Source of the DNA: Pontibacter russatus
Lineage (GTDB): Bacteria; Bacteroidota; Bacteroidia; Cytophagales; Hymenobacteraceae
Length of the DNA stretch: 64,000 nucleotides
Direction of reading: 5' to 3'
Assembly: GCF_009931655.1 (NCBI RefSeq)
Contig: NZ_CP047984.1
Span: forward strand, 1,736,001 to 1,800,000
Numbering within the stretch: the stretch's first letter is position 1; every line of letters starts with the position of its first letter. The position numbers were made by a program, and so were the translations under genes. Below, in pieces: positions 36,947 through 46,482 of the stretch. The notes under the pieces are model-generated. The model saw only the letters and a list, made by a program, of their open reading frames with translations. It had not been told where the DNA came from and searched no databases.

Positions 36947-37603
36947 AATAAGATTATTAACAAGGATGAAAACCAGAAAGGCCAGGCGCAGGATGAGACG
37001 CTGGTCTACACCCGTTCCTGCCGGGGTAAGTCTGTTTTGGCTGCCGGAGACCTCCGGCCTACTTGTTAAAGTCTTTGGGGGTTGTGAAAAAGTGGAGGCA
37101 ATACCCGTTCAGCACATCACTTAGCGATACGTGGTGTGACGCTGCGACAAAGCCCGAGAGAGGCTTTGAGAAAGAGGAGTACAATCTGGCGTGAAGCAGC
37201 ATGTTCTTCTGATATACGGATTAATCAAATATAAACAATCTGCGCCGCAAAAGCAAATCAACGTCTAAACAATGATTTAGATTAAATCGTTCTGCCGCTG
37301 CACTTTACTGTCCCAACTGCCTAACGCAGTTATCTAACCAGGACTTACGCATATAGCAGAGCTGTCTGGGGGAAACCCCGCTTTCAAGCAGGGGATTTTC
37401 ATGCACCAAAAGCCGGTCTCAGCCCATGCTATAGCATGGGCTGAGACCCAGTCAAGTTAAAAAATTGACATCGTTTCAGGACGCAAGTTTGAGCACTTGC
37501 GCCAGAAATTTGAAAATGAAACAGCCCTGCCACTTCGAAGGGGAAATAGATTTATGAAACAAGAATGGTACTTCTAATACCCCTGTAAGGCATGATGCAG
37601 GTA
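36947..37603. other. Gene-free stretch with palindromes, possible IS remnant
   Basis: No gene fits. Notable items: GATTTAGATTAAATC (37274-37288), a regulator-like dyad; AGGACTTACGCAT near 37340, which resembles insertion-sequence ends; a hairpin CCCCGCTT...AAGCAGGGG (37376-37394); a perfect 34-base palindrome at 37415-37448 (arms GGTCTCAGCCCATGCT and its complement); and CGCAAGTTTGAGCACTTGCG near 37481. The cluster may be what remains of a transposable element; no second end was found. Confidence 0.45.
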
Positions 37604-38950
37604 TTAATCAGGCAGGCCCTGCCAGTCAATCTGTGGCGCTTTGCCCAGCTTTGGCCTCTCGAAGCGCGTTCTAAGCGGAGTGTAATCACTAAAGAACCCG
37701 CAATTGCGGAGGTAGAACGATGCACCTTTGAGGCCACCGCCATAGTCCATCCTGAAATTGACGGAGGCAGTGTTGTCGCCTGTGAAGAGCGCCTCGTTCA
37801 GTTCAACCCAGTTGCCTTCCGTGTCCCTCGCCCATTGGTTGGAGAAAAGCACCTCCCGCTCCTCGTTGCCATAGTCTGGAATAAAATTCTCCAGGAAAGA
37901 ATGGGTGCGCCTGAGGTACGAGCTTGTCTGGGGACGCTCAAAGCTGGCAATCAGCATCCAGCTATCTTCTTCAGGGGCGAAGAAGTAGGCCGTATATACA
38001 GTGGTGTTCTGCCCGGTCGGCGCGCCGCGCAGCAGGAACCTGTAGGTGGTGCCGGCTTTCCAGTTATACCTCCAGTAGCTTTGCCCACCCGCGCCTTCGT
38101 TGCCAAACTCACCAGTGTTCACATCTTTGCCCTTCCCGAGAAGCCTGATTTTCTGCCCGTCGGGTATTTGGGCAGGATCGTCTGTCTGAAACGGGCTCCA
38201 GACCGAGAACAGGATGCGGCGCTCTGATGCGGAGTTTACCTGCATCCCGAAGTACCCTTCGGCAAACCCATTGGCCATGTAATAGGAGCCGATTACATCG
38301 TTGCCTTCCGGCACTGTCACCTCATTGTAGAACCACTCTATGTCCCTGCCCTGCGGCAGCGGGTAACTGAGGTGTACCGACGGCCCCCGCCTGCCCCAGT
38401 AAAAGAAATTCCCTTCGTTGTTTTTGACAAAGGCGATGTCCTCATTCACGGCATTTCCACTCAGCTTTAAGCTGGCAACATCGGCAAAAGCCCTGCCTTT
38501 TTTGGAGACTCCGGTGATGGTGAACGCCACATAGCCCGTATCCGCGATCTGCCACTCCCCCACGTACCAGTCCTTAAAACCGGCGCCACGCACTTTGATG
38601 GTTCTTGATTCGTCGAGTGCAGTTACTTTTATTCTGGAAACAGCGCCATCGGGCACCCTCAGGTTTAGCCAAATCTTAACCATGCCTTTTTTAGCGAACC
38701 GAACATAGGCAGTGAAGGCTGTCTCGTCGCCCGTCCAGCCGGTAATACCGCTGTTGTCCACGGTGCCGCCTGTGGCACCGACTTCCGTTTTCCAGGTGTT
38801 TCCTCCCATGGGCACTACCACGGCATTCTCCGGCACCGGTCTATCACCCGGAGGCATAGCTGTTGCATATACCGGAGAAGAAGAAATGCCTGGCACCACA
38901 CAGAAAAGGAGACAGATAAACCTGAATGCAAGCGCCGCTTTGATAGTCAT
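37604..38950 (-). CDS. Secreted DUF5077/DUF3472 protein
   Basis: A 448-residue exported protein, started at the ATG complementary to 38948-38950 (MTIKAALAFRFICLLFCVV), whose signal peptide ends near VYA; the frame opens 19 codons earlier. An N-terminal sandwich of ~130 residues (GWTGDETAFTAYVRFAKKG, VKIWLNLRVPDG) matches DUF5077, and the rest (FFYWGRRGPSVHLSYPLPQG; DIEWFYNEVTVPEGNDVIGS; YWRYNWKAGTTYRFLLRGAP) matches DUF3472. These occur in polysaccharide-degrading bacteria and likely bind or cleave glycans; no activity is established. It lies close to the GH16/GH43 genes across the insertion sequence. Confidence 0.78.
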   Translation of the reverse strand: MTIKAALAFRFICLLFCVVPGISSSPVYATAMPPGDRPVPENAVVVPMGGNTWKTEVGATGGTVDNSGITGWTGDETAFTAYVRFAKKGMVKIWLNLRVPDGAVSRIKVTALDESRTIKVRGAGFKDWYVGEWQIADTGYVAFTITGVSKKGRAFADVASLKLSGNAVNEDIAFVKNNEGNFFYWGRRGPSVHLSYPLPQGRDIEWFYNEVTVPEGNDVIGSYYMANGFAEGYFGMQVNSASERRILFSVWSPFQTDDPAQIPDGQKIRLLGKGKDVNTGEFGNEGAGGQSYWRYNWKAGTTYRFLLRGAPTGQNTTVYTAYFFAPEEDSWMLIASFERPQTSSYLRRTHSFLENFIPDYGNEEREVLFSNQWARDTEGNWVELNEALFTGDNTASVNFRMDYGGGLKGASFYLRNCGFFSDYTPLRTRFERPKLGKAPQIDWQGLPD

Positions 38951-39152
38951 TACTTTATATGGGCCGAAGTGTGAATGAACAGTGGCCTTAAAAAACCTCC
39001 ACTGCATGGGTTCCTGAGTGCTATGCTACAGCTTAATTTTATGCCGCTACTCTATAGACACTTGCTATAGTTTGAGGTTCAGGATGATTTTGAACCTGTG
39101 AACTTCTTCCGGAATCGTCTATAAGGCAGACGAAAGTTAAGTTAAATTTGGT

Positions 39153-39303
39153 TAAGTAAAAGGACACAAGTATCAAAGCATAAGCGGACCATTCCAAGCA
39201 TCGGGGACACAAGAATTTTCGGGCTATATATCGTTGGTTTTCAGGCGGATTATATATGCGGTGTTTTTATGGGTAGTGCAAATTGATTTTGTCCGTGTAC
39301 TTA
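39153..39303. repeat. MITE-like element with TAAGTAnnnGGACA ends, copy B
   Basis: Left end TAAGTAAAAGGACACAA (39153) and right end, read inverted, TAAGTACACGGACAAAA (39303): 14 of 17 positions match as terminal inverted repeats. The interior has GGGACACAAGAATTTTCGG and a TATATATC core shared with the copies at 9047 and 59094. The rest of 38951-39556 shows no gene. Confidence 0.68.
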
Positions 39304-39556
39304 CCACGTTTACACATGCCTCTCCTCTGGGTGAGTGTCGATTTGAACGCCCTGTGCGGGCGGATCACCTGAAACCCTTCGGGCCATATATGCAGGAAAG
39401 CTCCAGGACTTTTGATTCCTTTATTATCAGAATGAAATCTATATGAGGGACGGGCGCCTTGGCTCATGCCCACTGTTCCGGGGCCTGCCCCATAGCATTT
39501 CGGGGAAACTCCATATCATGCCGGGGCATGTATCTGAAGGCTCGCGCCAGCATATA

Positions 39557-41006
39557 CATGAGTCATCCCGGAGTTTGCAGGGATAGATAGAGTAGATTCC
39601 AGAGGTTGGCCAGTGCCAGCCGGATACGGTAAAGCGGTGTAGGAGTTTTCCTGCACCGCTTTCCTGTTCTATGGCAGCCCTGCCTAAGGAGATGGGAGAC
39701 CGCCTCCCGCAGCTCTTTATCCAGCAGCGAGAGCAGAAAAGCATACACCAGGGTGACCACCTGCAAGAGCTTCATGCGGCTCGACCAGAACCAAAGCCGG
39801 CACGACTCCATGCCCATTTCTGATTTGTTGAAGCGGAAGGCCTGCTCCACCTGCCACCTTCTGGCGTAAGCAAAGACCAGGCGCCAGGCCTGGCGATCAC
39901 TCCTGACTTCTTCACTGGTGAGCAAATACCAGGGTTGGCGGCCTTTCTTACCTGGCCGGCAGATCAGGAGCGTGAGCGGCTGGTCATAGTCCGGGTGCAG
40001 GCAGGGCTGCCACAAGAGGCTGCGCCGGTAAGTGATCTTTCGGACCATGTCCCTTACTACTCTTGAGGAGGTGGCTTTGCGGCCGACCGAAAAGCGGTAG
40101 GCATTCTTTAGAAGCCCACGCCCATCCACGAGCTTATACCTGGAGGGCCAGCGCAAGAGGAAGCGGTCGTGGCGGCCTAAAAGCAGCCCCAGCCACTTAG
40201 AGGAGGCATAGCCGCGGTCAAAGACGTGCAGCACGGCCTGGCCGAAGGTCTGGCGGGCCCACAAGAGCAGCGTGAGCTTCACCTGCTCCAGGGAGGTGGC
40301 CTCTTTGCCCCGGCTACTCCACCAGGCAAAGCGGGCGATGCGTGGAGCCTGCCACAGGCCGCAGCACAAGAGGCCCACCCACCGAAAGCCTGGCACGTGC
40401 ACCGGCTCCCGGGTGGGGGGATCATAATAGCCCTTCTTGATTCTGAGTTGCCGTTTAGCTTTGACGCTGCGCACGGCGCATAAGCCCTCGCTTTGGAGGC
40501 TTTCGCACTTTTCCTGCACGCTCTCGTCCCACAAAAGCAGGGGCAGCTCACGTTCCGCTTCCAGCAGCTGCTCTACGTATGTTTGGGCCTCTTGACTCAG
40601 GTAGTCGGTGATGAGTTGGGCAGACCACTTCTTACTGCGCAGCAGGTTAGACAGGCGCTTGGTGCCCGCCGGGGCTTTGTCGGGCGAGAGCACAACCCCA
40701 CCCAGCTCGCTTAGAAGCAGACCGGTGGAGCGGCTGCGGTGGCGCACCAGCGCCCGGCATAGGTTCTGGAAAGTGTAGACCAGGCGGCGGTCCAGCAGCT
40801 CATCGAGCCTGGCAAGGAAAGGAGAAAGAAATCCTTCGAGGCGGTAGGAGAAAAACAGAGCCTGGGAGAGAACCTCGGCTTGGCGTGCTGCGTTTTTGAA
40901 AGTAGTAAACATAAGAACCTCCCGTCTTTGGTGATACATAGACTGTACCACTAAAACAGGAGGTTCTCCTTTTTTATCCCAGTCCTAAACTCCGGGATGA
41001 CTCATG
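39557..41006 (-). mobile_element. Complete IS4-family insertion sequence
   Basis: A 1450-base element with perfect 20-base terminal inverted repeats (CATGAGTCATCCCGGAGTTT at 39557 and its complement ending at 41006), one transposase gene, and TATA on both flanks (39553-39556 and 41007-41010). TATA may be a 4-base target duplication or, being self-complementary, part of the ends; the empty site would read GCATATAGCT. It appears intact and recently active. Confidence 0.9.
39563..40914 (-). CDS. IS4-family DDE transposase
   Basis: A 450-residue transposase. I start it at the ATG at 40914 (MFTTFKNAARQAEVLSQ), eight bases after a GGGAGG; an ATG at 40951 would add 12 residues. The RNase H-type core has LLLWDESVQEK (first Asp), HVFDRGYASSKWLGLL (second Asp) and YARRWQVEQAFRFNKSEMGM, the YREK-type block with the catalytic Glu. 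The last codons and the TGA stop lie within the left terminal inverted repeat. No frameshift or truncation is seen. Confidence 0.93.
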
Positions 41007-41053
41007 TATAGCTTTTTTGTTACCTCCGAATCGCCTCTTCTCCGGCGGCAGAT

Positions 41054-42265
41054 TCAGGAGAGCACCAGGTGGGCGGGGCCAAACTCCTCGTAATGAATGG
41101 CTGTTTCAGGAACACCCATGGCGGCAAGGTCCCTGAACTGCTTTTTGATGAAGCCCCCGGGGCCGCACACGTAATAATCAGCATCCTGCAGCACAGCCTG
41201 ATCCTTCAGCCTGTTCAACTCCACTACCCCCTCATACAATCCTTCCACCTGCATCTCTTTATCCAGCGAGTCATAAAAAATATGCTTCTTCAGTTTTCCG
41301 TGCCTTGCCTCCAGGGTTGTGACTGGCTCTCTGAAGGCATGCACACTCCGGTTACGGCAGCCATGCACCCAGATGATCTCCCTGTCGCTTTCCGTACTGG
41401 CCATGTACTCCAGCATGCTCAGCAAGGGTGTCTGCCCCACGCCTCCGCTGATGAACACCACCGGGGTCTGCTTCTCTGTGTCCAGGGTGAAGTCTCCGGC
41501 CGGAGGTGCCACCTCAAGCACATCGCCCTCCCGCACCGCATCGTGCAGCCTGTTGCTGATCATGCCGTTGGGGTGCTTGCTGTGCCCTTTCTCCTTTTTT
41601 ACCGAAATGCGGTAAAACTCGCCATTCGGCGCGCTCGAAAGGCTGTACTGGCGGGGTTGGAACAGGTTCAGCTCCGGCAGAAACAACCGGACGCTGATGT
41701 ACTGGCCCGGTAAAAAATCAGCCACTCTGCCGCCGTCGGCGGGGTAAAGGTAGAAGGAGGTGATCTCCTCCGACTCCTGCGTCTTCTGCTTCACCAGGAA
41801 AGGGCGCCATCCTGTCCAGCCCCCATCCTTTGCCACCGCCTCGCTGTAAAGGTTCTTCTCCAGGCCCGTCATCAGATCGGCCAGCTGCTGATAGGCCACC
41901 GTCCATGCCTCCAGCAGCTCGGGGGTGGCACCCTCGCCCAACACCTCGCCGATAGAGGCTATCAGATGCTTGCCTACGATGGCGTAGTGCTCCGGGCGGA
42001 TGTCCAGACTCACGTGCTTGTGGCCAATTCTGTTAACGGCAGCGGTCAGGACAGCTGGGTCCTCAATATTTTCCGCATAGGCCAGCACGGCCATGGCCAG
42101 CGAAAGCTGCTGTTTGCCGCTCCCCTGGTTGCCCATATTGAACACATTCTTCAGTTCGGGATTGTACTGGAACATGCGGCTGTAAAAATGAGTAGTCAAG
42201 GCCACACCATGCTCCCGCAGTATCGGCACTGTTGTCTTAATCAATTCTTTTTGCTCCTTCGTCAT
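41054..42265 (-). CDS. hmp: Flavohaemoglobin, nitric oxide dioxygenase
   Basis: Oxidises NO to nitrate using NAD(P)H and O2. It has 403 residues from the ATG at 42265 (MTKEQKELIKTTVPILREHG); the longer frame upstream is excluded by a -7 box. The globin domain (1-140) includes the proximal-side KHVSLDIRPEHYAIVG; the FAD domain has RQYSLSSAPNGE; the NAD domain has FISGGVGQTPLLSML and YVCGPGGFIKKQ. The insertion sequence lies 48 bases beyond its stop and may affect its transcript end. Expression is typically induced by nitrosative stress. Confidence 0.96.
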   Translation of the reverse strand: MTKEQKELIKTTVPILREHGVALTTHFYSRMFQYNPELKNVFNMGNQGSGKQQLSLAMAVLAYAENIEDPAVLTAAVNRIGHKHVSLDIRPEHYAIVGKHLIASIGEVLGEGATPELLEAWTVAYQQLADLMTGLEKNLYSEAVAKDGGWTGWRPFLVKQKTQESEEITSFYLYPADGGRVADFLPGQYISVRLFLPELNLFQPRQYSLSSAPNGEFYRISVKKEKGHSKHPNGMISNRLHDAVREGDVLEVAPPAGDFTLDTEKQTPVVFISGGVGQTPLLSMLEYMASTESDREIIWVHGCRNRSVHAFREPVTTLEARHGKLKKHIFYDSLDKEMQVEGLYEGVVELNRLKDQAVLQDADYYVCGPGGFIKKQFRDLAAMGVPETAIHYEEFGPAHLVLS

Positions 42266-42289
42266 ATCTTCGTCTTGGTTAATACGCCA

Positions 42290-42297
42290 CAAAGTTA
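42290..42297 (-). promoter_or_regulatory. -7 box of hmp with nearby dyad
   Basis: Minus-strand TAACTTTG fits TAnnTTTG, 24 bases before the ATG. Just upstream on the same strand GGTGA and TCACC flank 13 bases (near 42312-42334), a possible regulator site; no match to a known NO-sensor box is claimed. Confidence 0.5.
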
Positions 42298-42334
42298 CGG
42301 CCCGCAGGAGGGGTGAAAAATGACATGCCTCACC

Positions 42335-42709
42335 TTTTATGGCACTTGACACAAACAACAATTAGATTAACACAATTTTAAAACCTCAAAGATTTCAAAT
42401 TCGAGTGGCAGGCTACCATTAAACAAGTAAATGAGGCAGGTAACAGGTAACAAGACATAAGCCTTTCTGTATGGCCTCTCACTCGTTATTGATAGTTCAG
42501 GGAGGGAGATGCTTATATATGATGTCAATCCATATTGGCCAGGTGCTTCGCTGCTTTTGGTTACAGGAATCGCCTTTCCTGCCCTTAGCTGCCTCTCTTT
42601 TCCATGGGGGCAGTATATATATGGCTCTCCTGGGTTGCGCCTATCGCAGCAGTTCACGTGGCTTTGCGGCCTTTCTTGCCTTGAGAGTACAGAGGGATGA
42701 AGGGGCTGC
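42335..42709. other. Gene-free stretch between hmp and the GH16 gene
   Basis: Contains two TATATA strings and only short frames without support. No RNA or repeat family is recognised. Confidence 0.4.
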
Positions 42710-43579
42710 TTATTTTCTCTGGTAAACCCGCACATAGTCTACCTCATACTTCTTTGGGAAGGCAGTTGCGGCGGGAGTGCCCCCGTTCGAGCCGATGGCA
42801 AGGTTCAGGAGGATATAATGCGGCTGGTGAAAGGGATTGGTTCCGTCCGGGTTTATCGTATGGCTTAAATCTACCTCGTTCAGCAACTCGCCGTCCAGGT
42901 AAAGCCTGATGTATGCCGCTGTCCAGTCCATCTTCCAGACATGGAATTTCTCCGGCCATTCGGGGTCCTTTTCGAGGAAATGGGAGAAAGGGACTTTCCG
43001 CTCGTCCCAGGCGGCCCGCTTTTGCGCATGCGCCCAGGCGGCATTCGCCAGTACGGTCGGCTCGCCCTCCACGCGGTAATATTCCATGATGTCTGTTTCC
43101 CCGTTGGCAGGCCAGCTCCCGGCCACGCCCAGGGTCCAGATGGCCGGCCACATGCCCATGGCGGTGTCTATCCTGGCCCTGACTTCGATGATGCCATACT
43201 GAAAGGTCTTCTTCCCTTTGGTATTGATGCTGGCAGAGGTGTACCCGGCAGAGGGCGTGCTTTTTCTCCAGTCTGTGCTGGCTGGCTGGTAAAACTCATT
43301 GCTGACCTTTTCCCGCTTCCCGGTAATTACCAGCATCCCGTCCCGGACCACCGCGTTCTCTGGCTGGTACCACTGCAGTTCGTTGTTCCGCACAAAGCCG
43401 TGCACATAGGACCAACTGGCGCTGTCCGGCTTCCCATCCGTAGCAAACTCCTCGTTCCACACCAGGGTATAGCCTTCCCTGGCGGATGGCGGGCCGGAGG
43501 CAGGCTGAAATGCCAGCTGGCTTTTACTGCAGGCTGCAAGCCCCACAAGAAGCAGGAGGAGGAAACGCTTATATTCCAT
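42710..43579 (-). CDS. Glycoside hydrolase family 16 lipoprotein
   Basis: A 289-residue lipoprotein (lipobox LAACSKS) cutting beta-1,3 or mixed-linkage glycans. The GH16 jelly roll has YTLVWNEEFATDGKPDSASW, FQYGIIEVRARIDTAMGMWP AIWTL and the active-site block GETDIMEYY near residues 159-167, where the two Glu and the Asp of the ExDxxE signature are kept and the usual Ile is Thr. YEVDYVRVYQRK ends the fold. It sits on the same strand as the GH43 gene, 185 bases downstream, suggesting joint degradation of one polysaccharide. Confidence 0.93.
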   Translation of the reverse strand: MEYKRFLLLLLVGLAACSKSQLAFQPASGPPSAREGYTLVWNEEFATDGKPDSASWSYVHGFVRNNELQWYQPENAVVRDGMLVITGKREKVSNEFYQPASTDWRKSTPSAGYTSASINTKGKKTFQYGIIEVRARIDTAMGMWPAIWTLGVAGSWPANGETDIMEYYRVEGEPTVLANAAWAHAQKRAAWDERKVPFSHFLEKDPEWPEKFHVWKMDWTAAYIRLYLDGELLNEVDLSHTINPDGTNPFHQPHYILLNLAIGSNGGTPAATAFPKKYEVDYVRVYQRK

Positions 43580-43764
43580 TTAATTCCAAGTTATTCAACT
43601 TCAGTACAGGACTTTTAAGCTGACTTCGCAGTACCTATATATAAGTGCCGATTGGTGCGATGCCGCAGGGTAAACCGCTTTGTTTTTCGCAGATTGTCCG
43701 GCATATAGCATTGCCCTTATCAACCGCTGCGTTCCCGTCACTCGCCCTAAAAGGCCTTGCCATA

Positions 43765-44934
43765 CTATTCGGATGAGTTGGGAGATTTGCCTCTCTTCTT
43801 GTCTCCGGAGTTTAGCGTCCACTCCTCCTGCCACCCCAGCACCGGCTTGCCATCCTCAAACTGGAGAGGCAGCCATATATAGCGTCCGTCTATCGGGTTC
43901 TCAGGCCGCCACCTGTCGGCCATAAATATAAACATGTCTTTCTTCCCCTGCACCGGAAGGATAAACGTGCTCTGCGACTCGAATGTCGTGCTCTTCTGTC
44001 CCTCGGTTCCCCGGACAGGGTTGCCCAGTTCTTTCCACCCCGCCATCATGTTGTCGCTCACGGCTGAGCGCGCCGCATTAGGCGCCCATCCCGTCAGGCC
44101 CGAGGTAATCATGTAGTAGTTGCCGTTTTTTTTAAAAATTGCGGGCGCCTCATTTCTCCCCCCCGGGAATACCCGGACGTACTCATCCGTAAATTCCAGG
44201 TAATCGTCTGTCAGTTTGCTGATATGGAGGGTCCTGTTCTCTTCGGAGGAGGCGATATGGTAGGCGGTGCCGTCCTCATCCACAAAGAGCGTCATGTCCC
44301 TGGACATCTGCCCACCTTCAAAATCCCGCTGCAGAAACGCGCCGGCGGCCACTTTCTGCTCCCACTCCGGGTCCTTGTCAGCGACTGCGATGGGCTCTGT
44401 TTTGTGCGAGTTGGTGGCGTTCTGCGGCCATACGCCCGGGTGCGGGCGCAAACTTCTAAGATAGGTATAGGGGCCTGTTACTTTATCGGAAACCGCGACA
44501 GCCGTGCGGGCGGCATTGTAGCCCTGGCCTTTCAGCTCCAAGTGAAACCACATTACAAATTGCTTTGTCTTTTTGTTGTAAATCACCTTCGGCCGCTCTA
44601 TCACAGCTCCCTTTTCTATGTCTGCACCGCTGTTCTCGGCCGCAACCGGAAGCGCGATGCCCTCGTTTTTCCAGTTGTACAGGTCCGCTGAGGAATAGCA
44701 GCTAACGCCAACCATGGCCTTGTTTCCGTCCCGCCCCCCTACTTTGTGTTCGCCAAACCAATAGTACCGGCCTTTGTGGTACAGGACGCCACCGCCGTGG
44801 GCATTGATGTGCTTGCCGTCGGTGTCGGTCCAGATTTGGCCCGGCTTGAACGAGGTGTGCGCTTTTAGCTGTTGGGCGATGGCCGGCGCACCTACCCAAA
44901 GCAGCATGACCAGTATATGGCTCAGCTTCATCAT
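43765..44934 (-). CDS. Glycoside hydrolase family 43 (probable beta-1,3-galactanase type)
   Basis: A 389-residue exported enzyme from the ATG at 44934 (MMKLSHILVMLLWVGAPAIA). The five-bladed GH43 propeller begins TDTDGKHINAHGGGVLYHKG and RYYWFGEHK, a pattern I associate with subfamily 24 exo-beta-1,3-galactanases, which lack the usual catalytic base. Further signatures are ERPKVIYNKKTKQFVMWFHL, SRDMTLFVDEDGTAYHI and NEAPAIFKKNGNYYMITSG. Galactanase specificity is inferred. Together with GH16 it may attack arabinogalactan-like side-chained galactan. Confidence 0.88.
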   Translation of the reverse strand: MMKLSHILVMLLWVGAPAIAQQLKAHTSFKPGQIWTDTDGKHINAHGGGVLYHKGRYYWFGEHKVGGRDGNKAMVGVSCYSSADLYNWKNEGIALPVAAENSGADIEKGAVIERPKVIYNKKTKQFVMWFHLELKGQGYNAARTAVAVSDKVTGPYTYLRSLRPHPGVWPQNATNSHKTEPIAVADKDPEWEQKVAAGAFLQRDFEGGQMSRDMTLFVDEDGTAYHIASSEENRTLHISKLTDDYLEFTDEYVRVFPGGRNEAPAIFKKNGNYYMITSGLTGWAPNAARSAVSDNMMAGWKELGNPVRGTEGQKSTTFESQSTFILPVQGKKDMFIFMADRWRPENPIDGRYIWLPLQFEDGKPVLGWQEEWTLNSGDKKRGKSPNSSE

Positions 44935-45501
44935 ATATAATGTCCGCTTATATTCTCCGTTACCGGCAGTTGCCCTGCTATATATAGCCGGGGGCTTCAC
45001 CCCCTCACACTTCAGGAGCAACGGTACGGTTTGCTAAGATATAAATTTCCAGCATTTACGTGCCAGGTCAAAATCAATCAGCGCCTCCCATTCAGGCATT
45101 TTATTCCATAAGCTATTCGATATCATAAAGTGGCATAGACTGATATGACGGCGGGCGCAGGATAAAACAGGGTGGCACCATGCTGCCGCGCCGTCCTTAT
45201 TTCCGCATCATTCCCTGTTTTATAAAATTCTCTACCTTTATCCTAAAGCAAGGCTTTGTCTGATGGATTTTTACCGCTTCCTAGCTCCCGCACTATTTCT
45301 GAGCCGCTGCTGGCGGGCTGCCGTATCCTGGGAGCGGCCGCGTGCCTCTGCGGGCAACGAGAAAGGCATAAGTCAGTTGCTGGTTTCGGATGGAGGTTCT
45401 GTCCCGTATATATATAACCAGTTTGGTGAACACCGACTCCGGCAAGCCGGGCTGAACGCGCAGGAGTGCCGTTGCCAGTTGAACAACTCTTAGACGTATA
45501 T
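44935..45501. other. Divergent promoter region between GH43 and nitrilase genes
   Basis: No gene of more than about 100 codons is credible here. It contains TATATATAG at 44981 and CCGTATATATATAACC at 45407, shortly before the nitrilase start. No TAnnTTTG box is evident. Confidence 0.4.
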
Positions 45502-46470
45502 ATGAGAACACTGAAAGTAGCAGTCGCCCAATTCGAGCCAAAAGACGGCGACAAGGCCTATAACCTGTCCGTGATAGAGGCGCTGACGGCAAAAGCGAAG
45601 GAGCGCGGCGCCGAGGTCATCAGTTTCCACGAGCTCTCCATCACCGCCTATACTTTTCTGAAGAACCTGACGCGGGAGGAAGTGGTGGCGCTCGCTGAAA
45701 ACGTGCCCGACGGTCTGAGCACCCGGCACCTCATCCGGCTGGCCCGGCAGTACGATATCGCCATATTGGCAGGTCTGGTGGAGATCGAAGACGACAAACT
45801 CTACAACACCTATATATGCGTCGATAAAAACGGCTTTATCGCCAAACACCGCAAAATCCATCCGTTCATCAGCCCCTACCTGGAGGCAGGCTCTGCCTAT
45901 ACCGTGTTCGAACTGAAGGGCTGGAAATGCGGCATCCTCATCTGCTACGATAATAATGTGGTGGAGAACGTGCGGGCCACCGCGCTCCTGGGGGCGGAGG
46001 TTATCTTTGCCCCGCACGTCACGATGTGTACGCCCTCGGCCATGCCGGGCCGCGGCTACGTGGCCGACAAACTGTGGCAGGCCAGGCACACCGACCCGGT
46101 GCCGCTCCGGCTCGAGTTCGACGGGCCGAAAGGCAGCAGGTGGCTGATGCGCTGGCTCCCGGCCCGCGCCTACGACAACGGCGTGTACTACGTCTTCACC
46201 AACCCAATCGGGTACGACGGCGAGCACCTCAAAAACGGCAACGCCCTCATCCTCGACCCCTACGGCGAGGTGCTGACGGAGATAAAAAGCTTCGAAAACG
46301 AAATCAGCATCGCCACGCTCACCGAAGACAAACTGACCCTTGCCGGCGGCCACCGCTACCGCAACGCCCGCAGACCGGAGCTGTACAGGGAGATTCTGGG
46401 GGCAGACCACCGCTCCGAAACCAAACCCATCTGGCTGCAGGGCAAAGCGCCGGAGCCGGGTAAATCCTGA
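45502..46470 (+). CDS. Nitrilase/carbon-nitrogen hydrolase family protein
   Basis: A 322-residue cytosolic amidase-type enzyme. I start it at ATG 45502 (MRTLKVAVAQFEPKDGDKAY); a GTG 12 codons upstream lies before a TATATA and is less likely. The catalytic triad is visible: Glu in SFHELSITAY (~43), Lys in KHRKIHPFISP (~117) and Cys in CGILICYDNNVVEN (~150). The CYDNNVVEN lacks the common FPE, pointing to an unusual branch. Substrate unknown. It is followed after 12 bases by the beta-helix gene, so the two form an operon. Confidence 0.9.
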   Translation: MRTLKVAVAQFEPKDGDKAYNLSVIEALTAKAKERGAEVISFHELSITAYTFLKNLTREEVVALAENVPDGLSTRHLIRLARQYDIAILAGLVEIEDDKLYNTYICVDKNGFIAKHRKIHPFISPYLEAGSAYTVFELKGWKCGILICYDNNVVENVRATALLGAEVIFAPHVTMCTPSAMPGRGYVADKLWQARHTDPVPLRLEFDGPKGSRWLMRWLPARAYDNGVYYVFTNPIGYDGEHLKNGNALILDPYGEVLTEIKSFENEISIATLTEDKLTLAGGHRYRNARRPELYREILGADHRSETKPIWLQGKAPEPGKS

Positions 46471-46482
46471 TTCCGGAAGCAC

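Noticed and set aside
37274-37288. GATTTAGATTAAATC as a Fur box
   Set aside because: It is ~330 bases from the nearest start and that gene has no iron link; kept only as a dyad note.
42367-42735. Minus-strand frame of 122 codons upstream of hmp
   Set aside because: Overlaps the GH16 3' end, no start signal, no domain.
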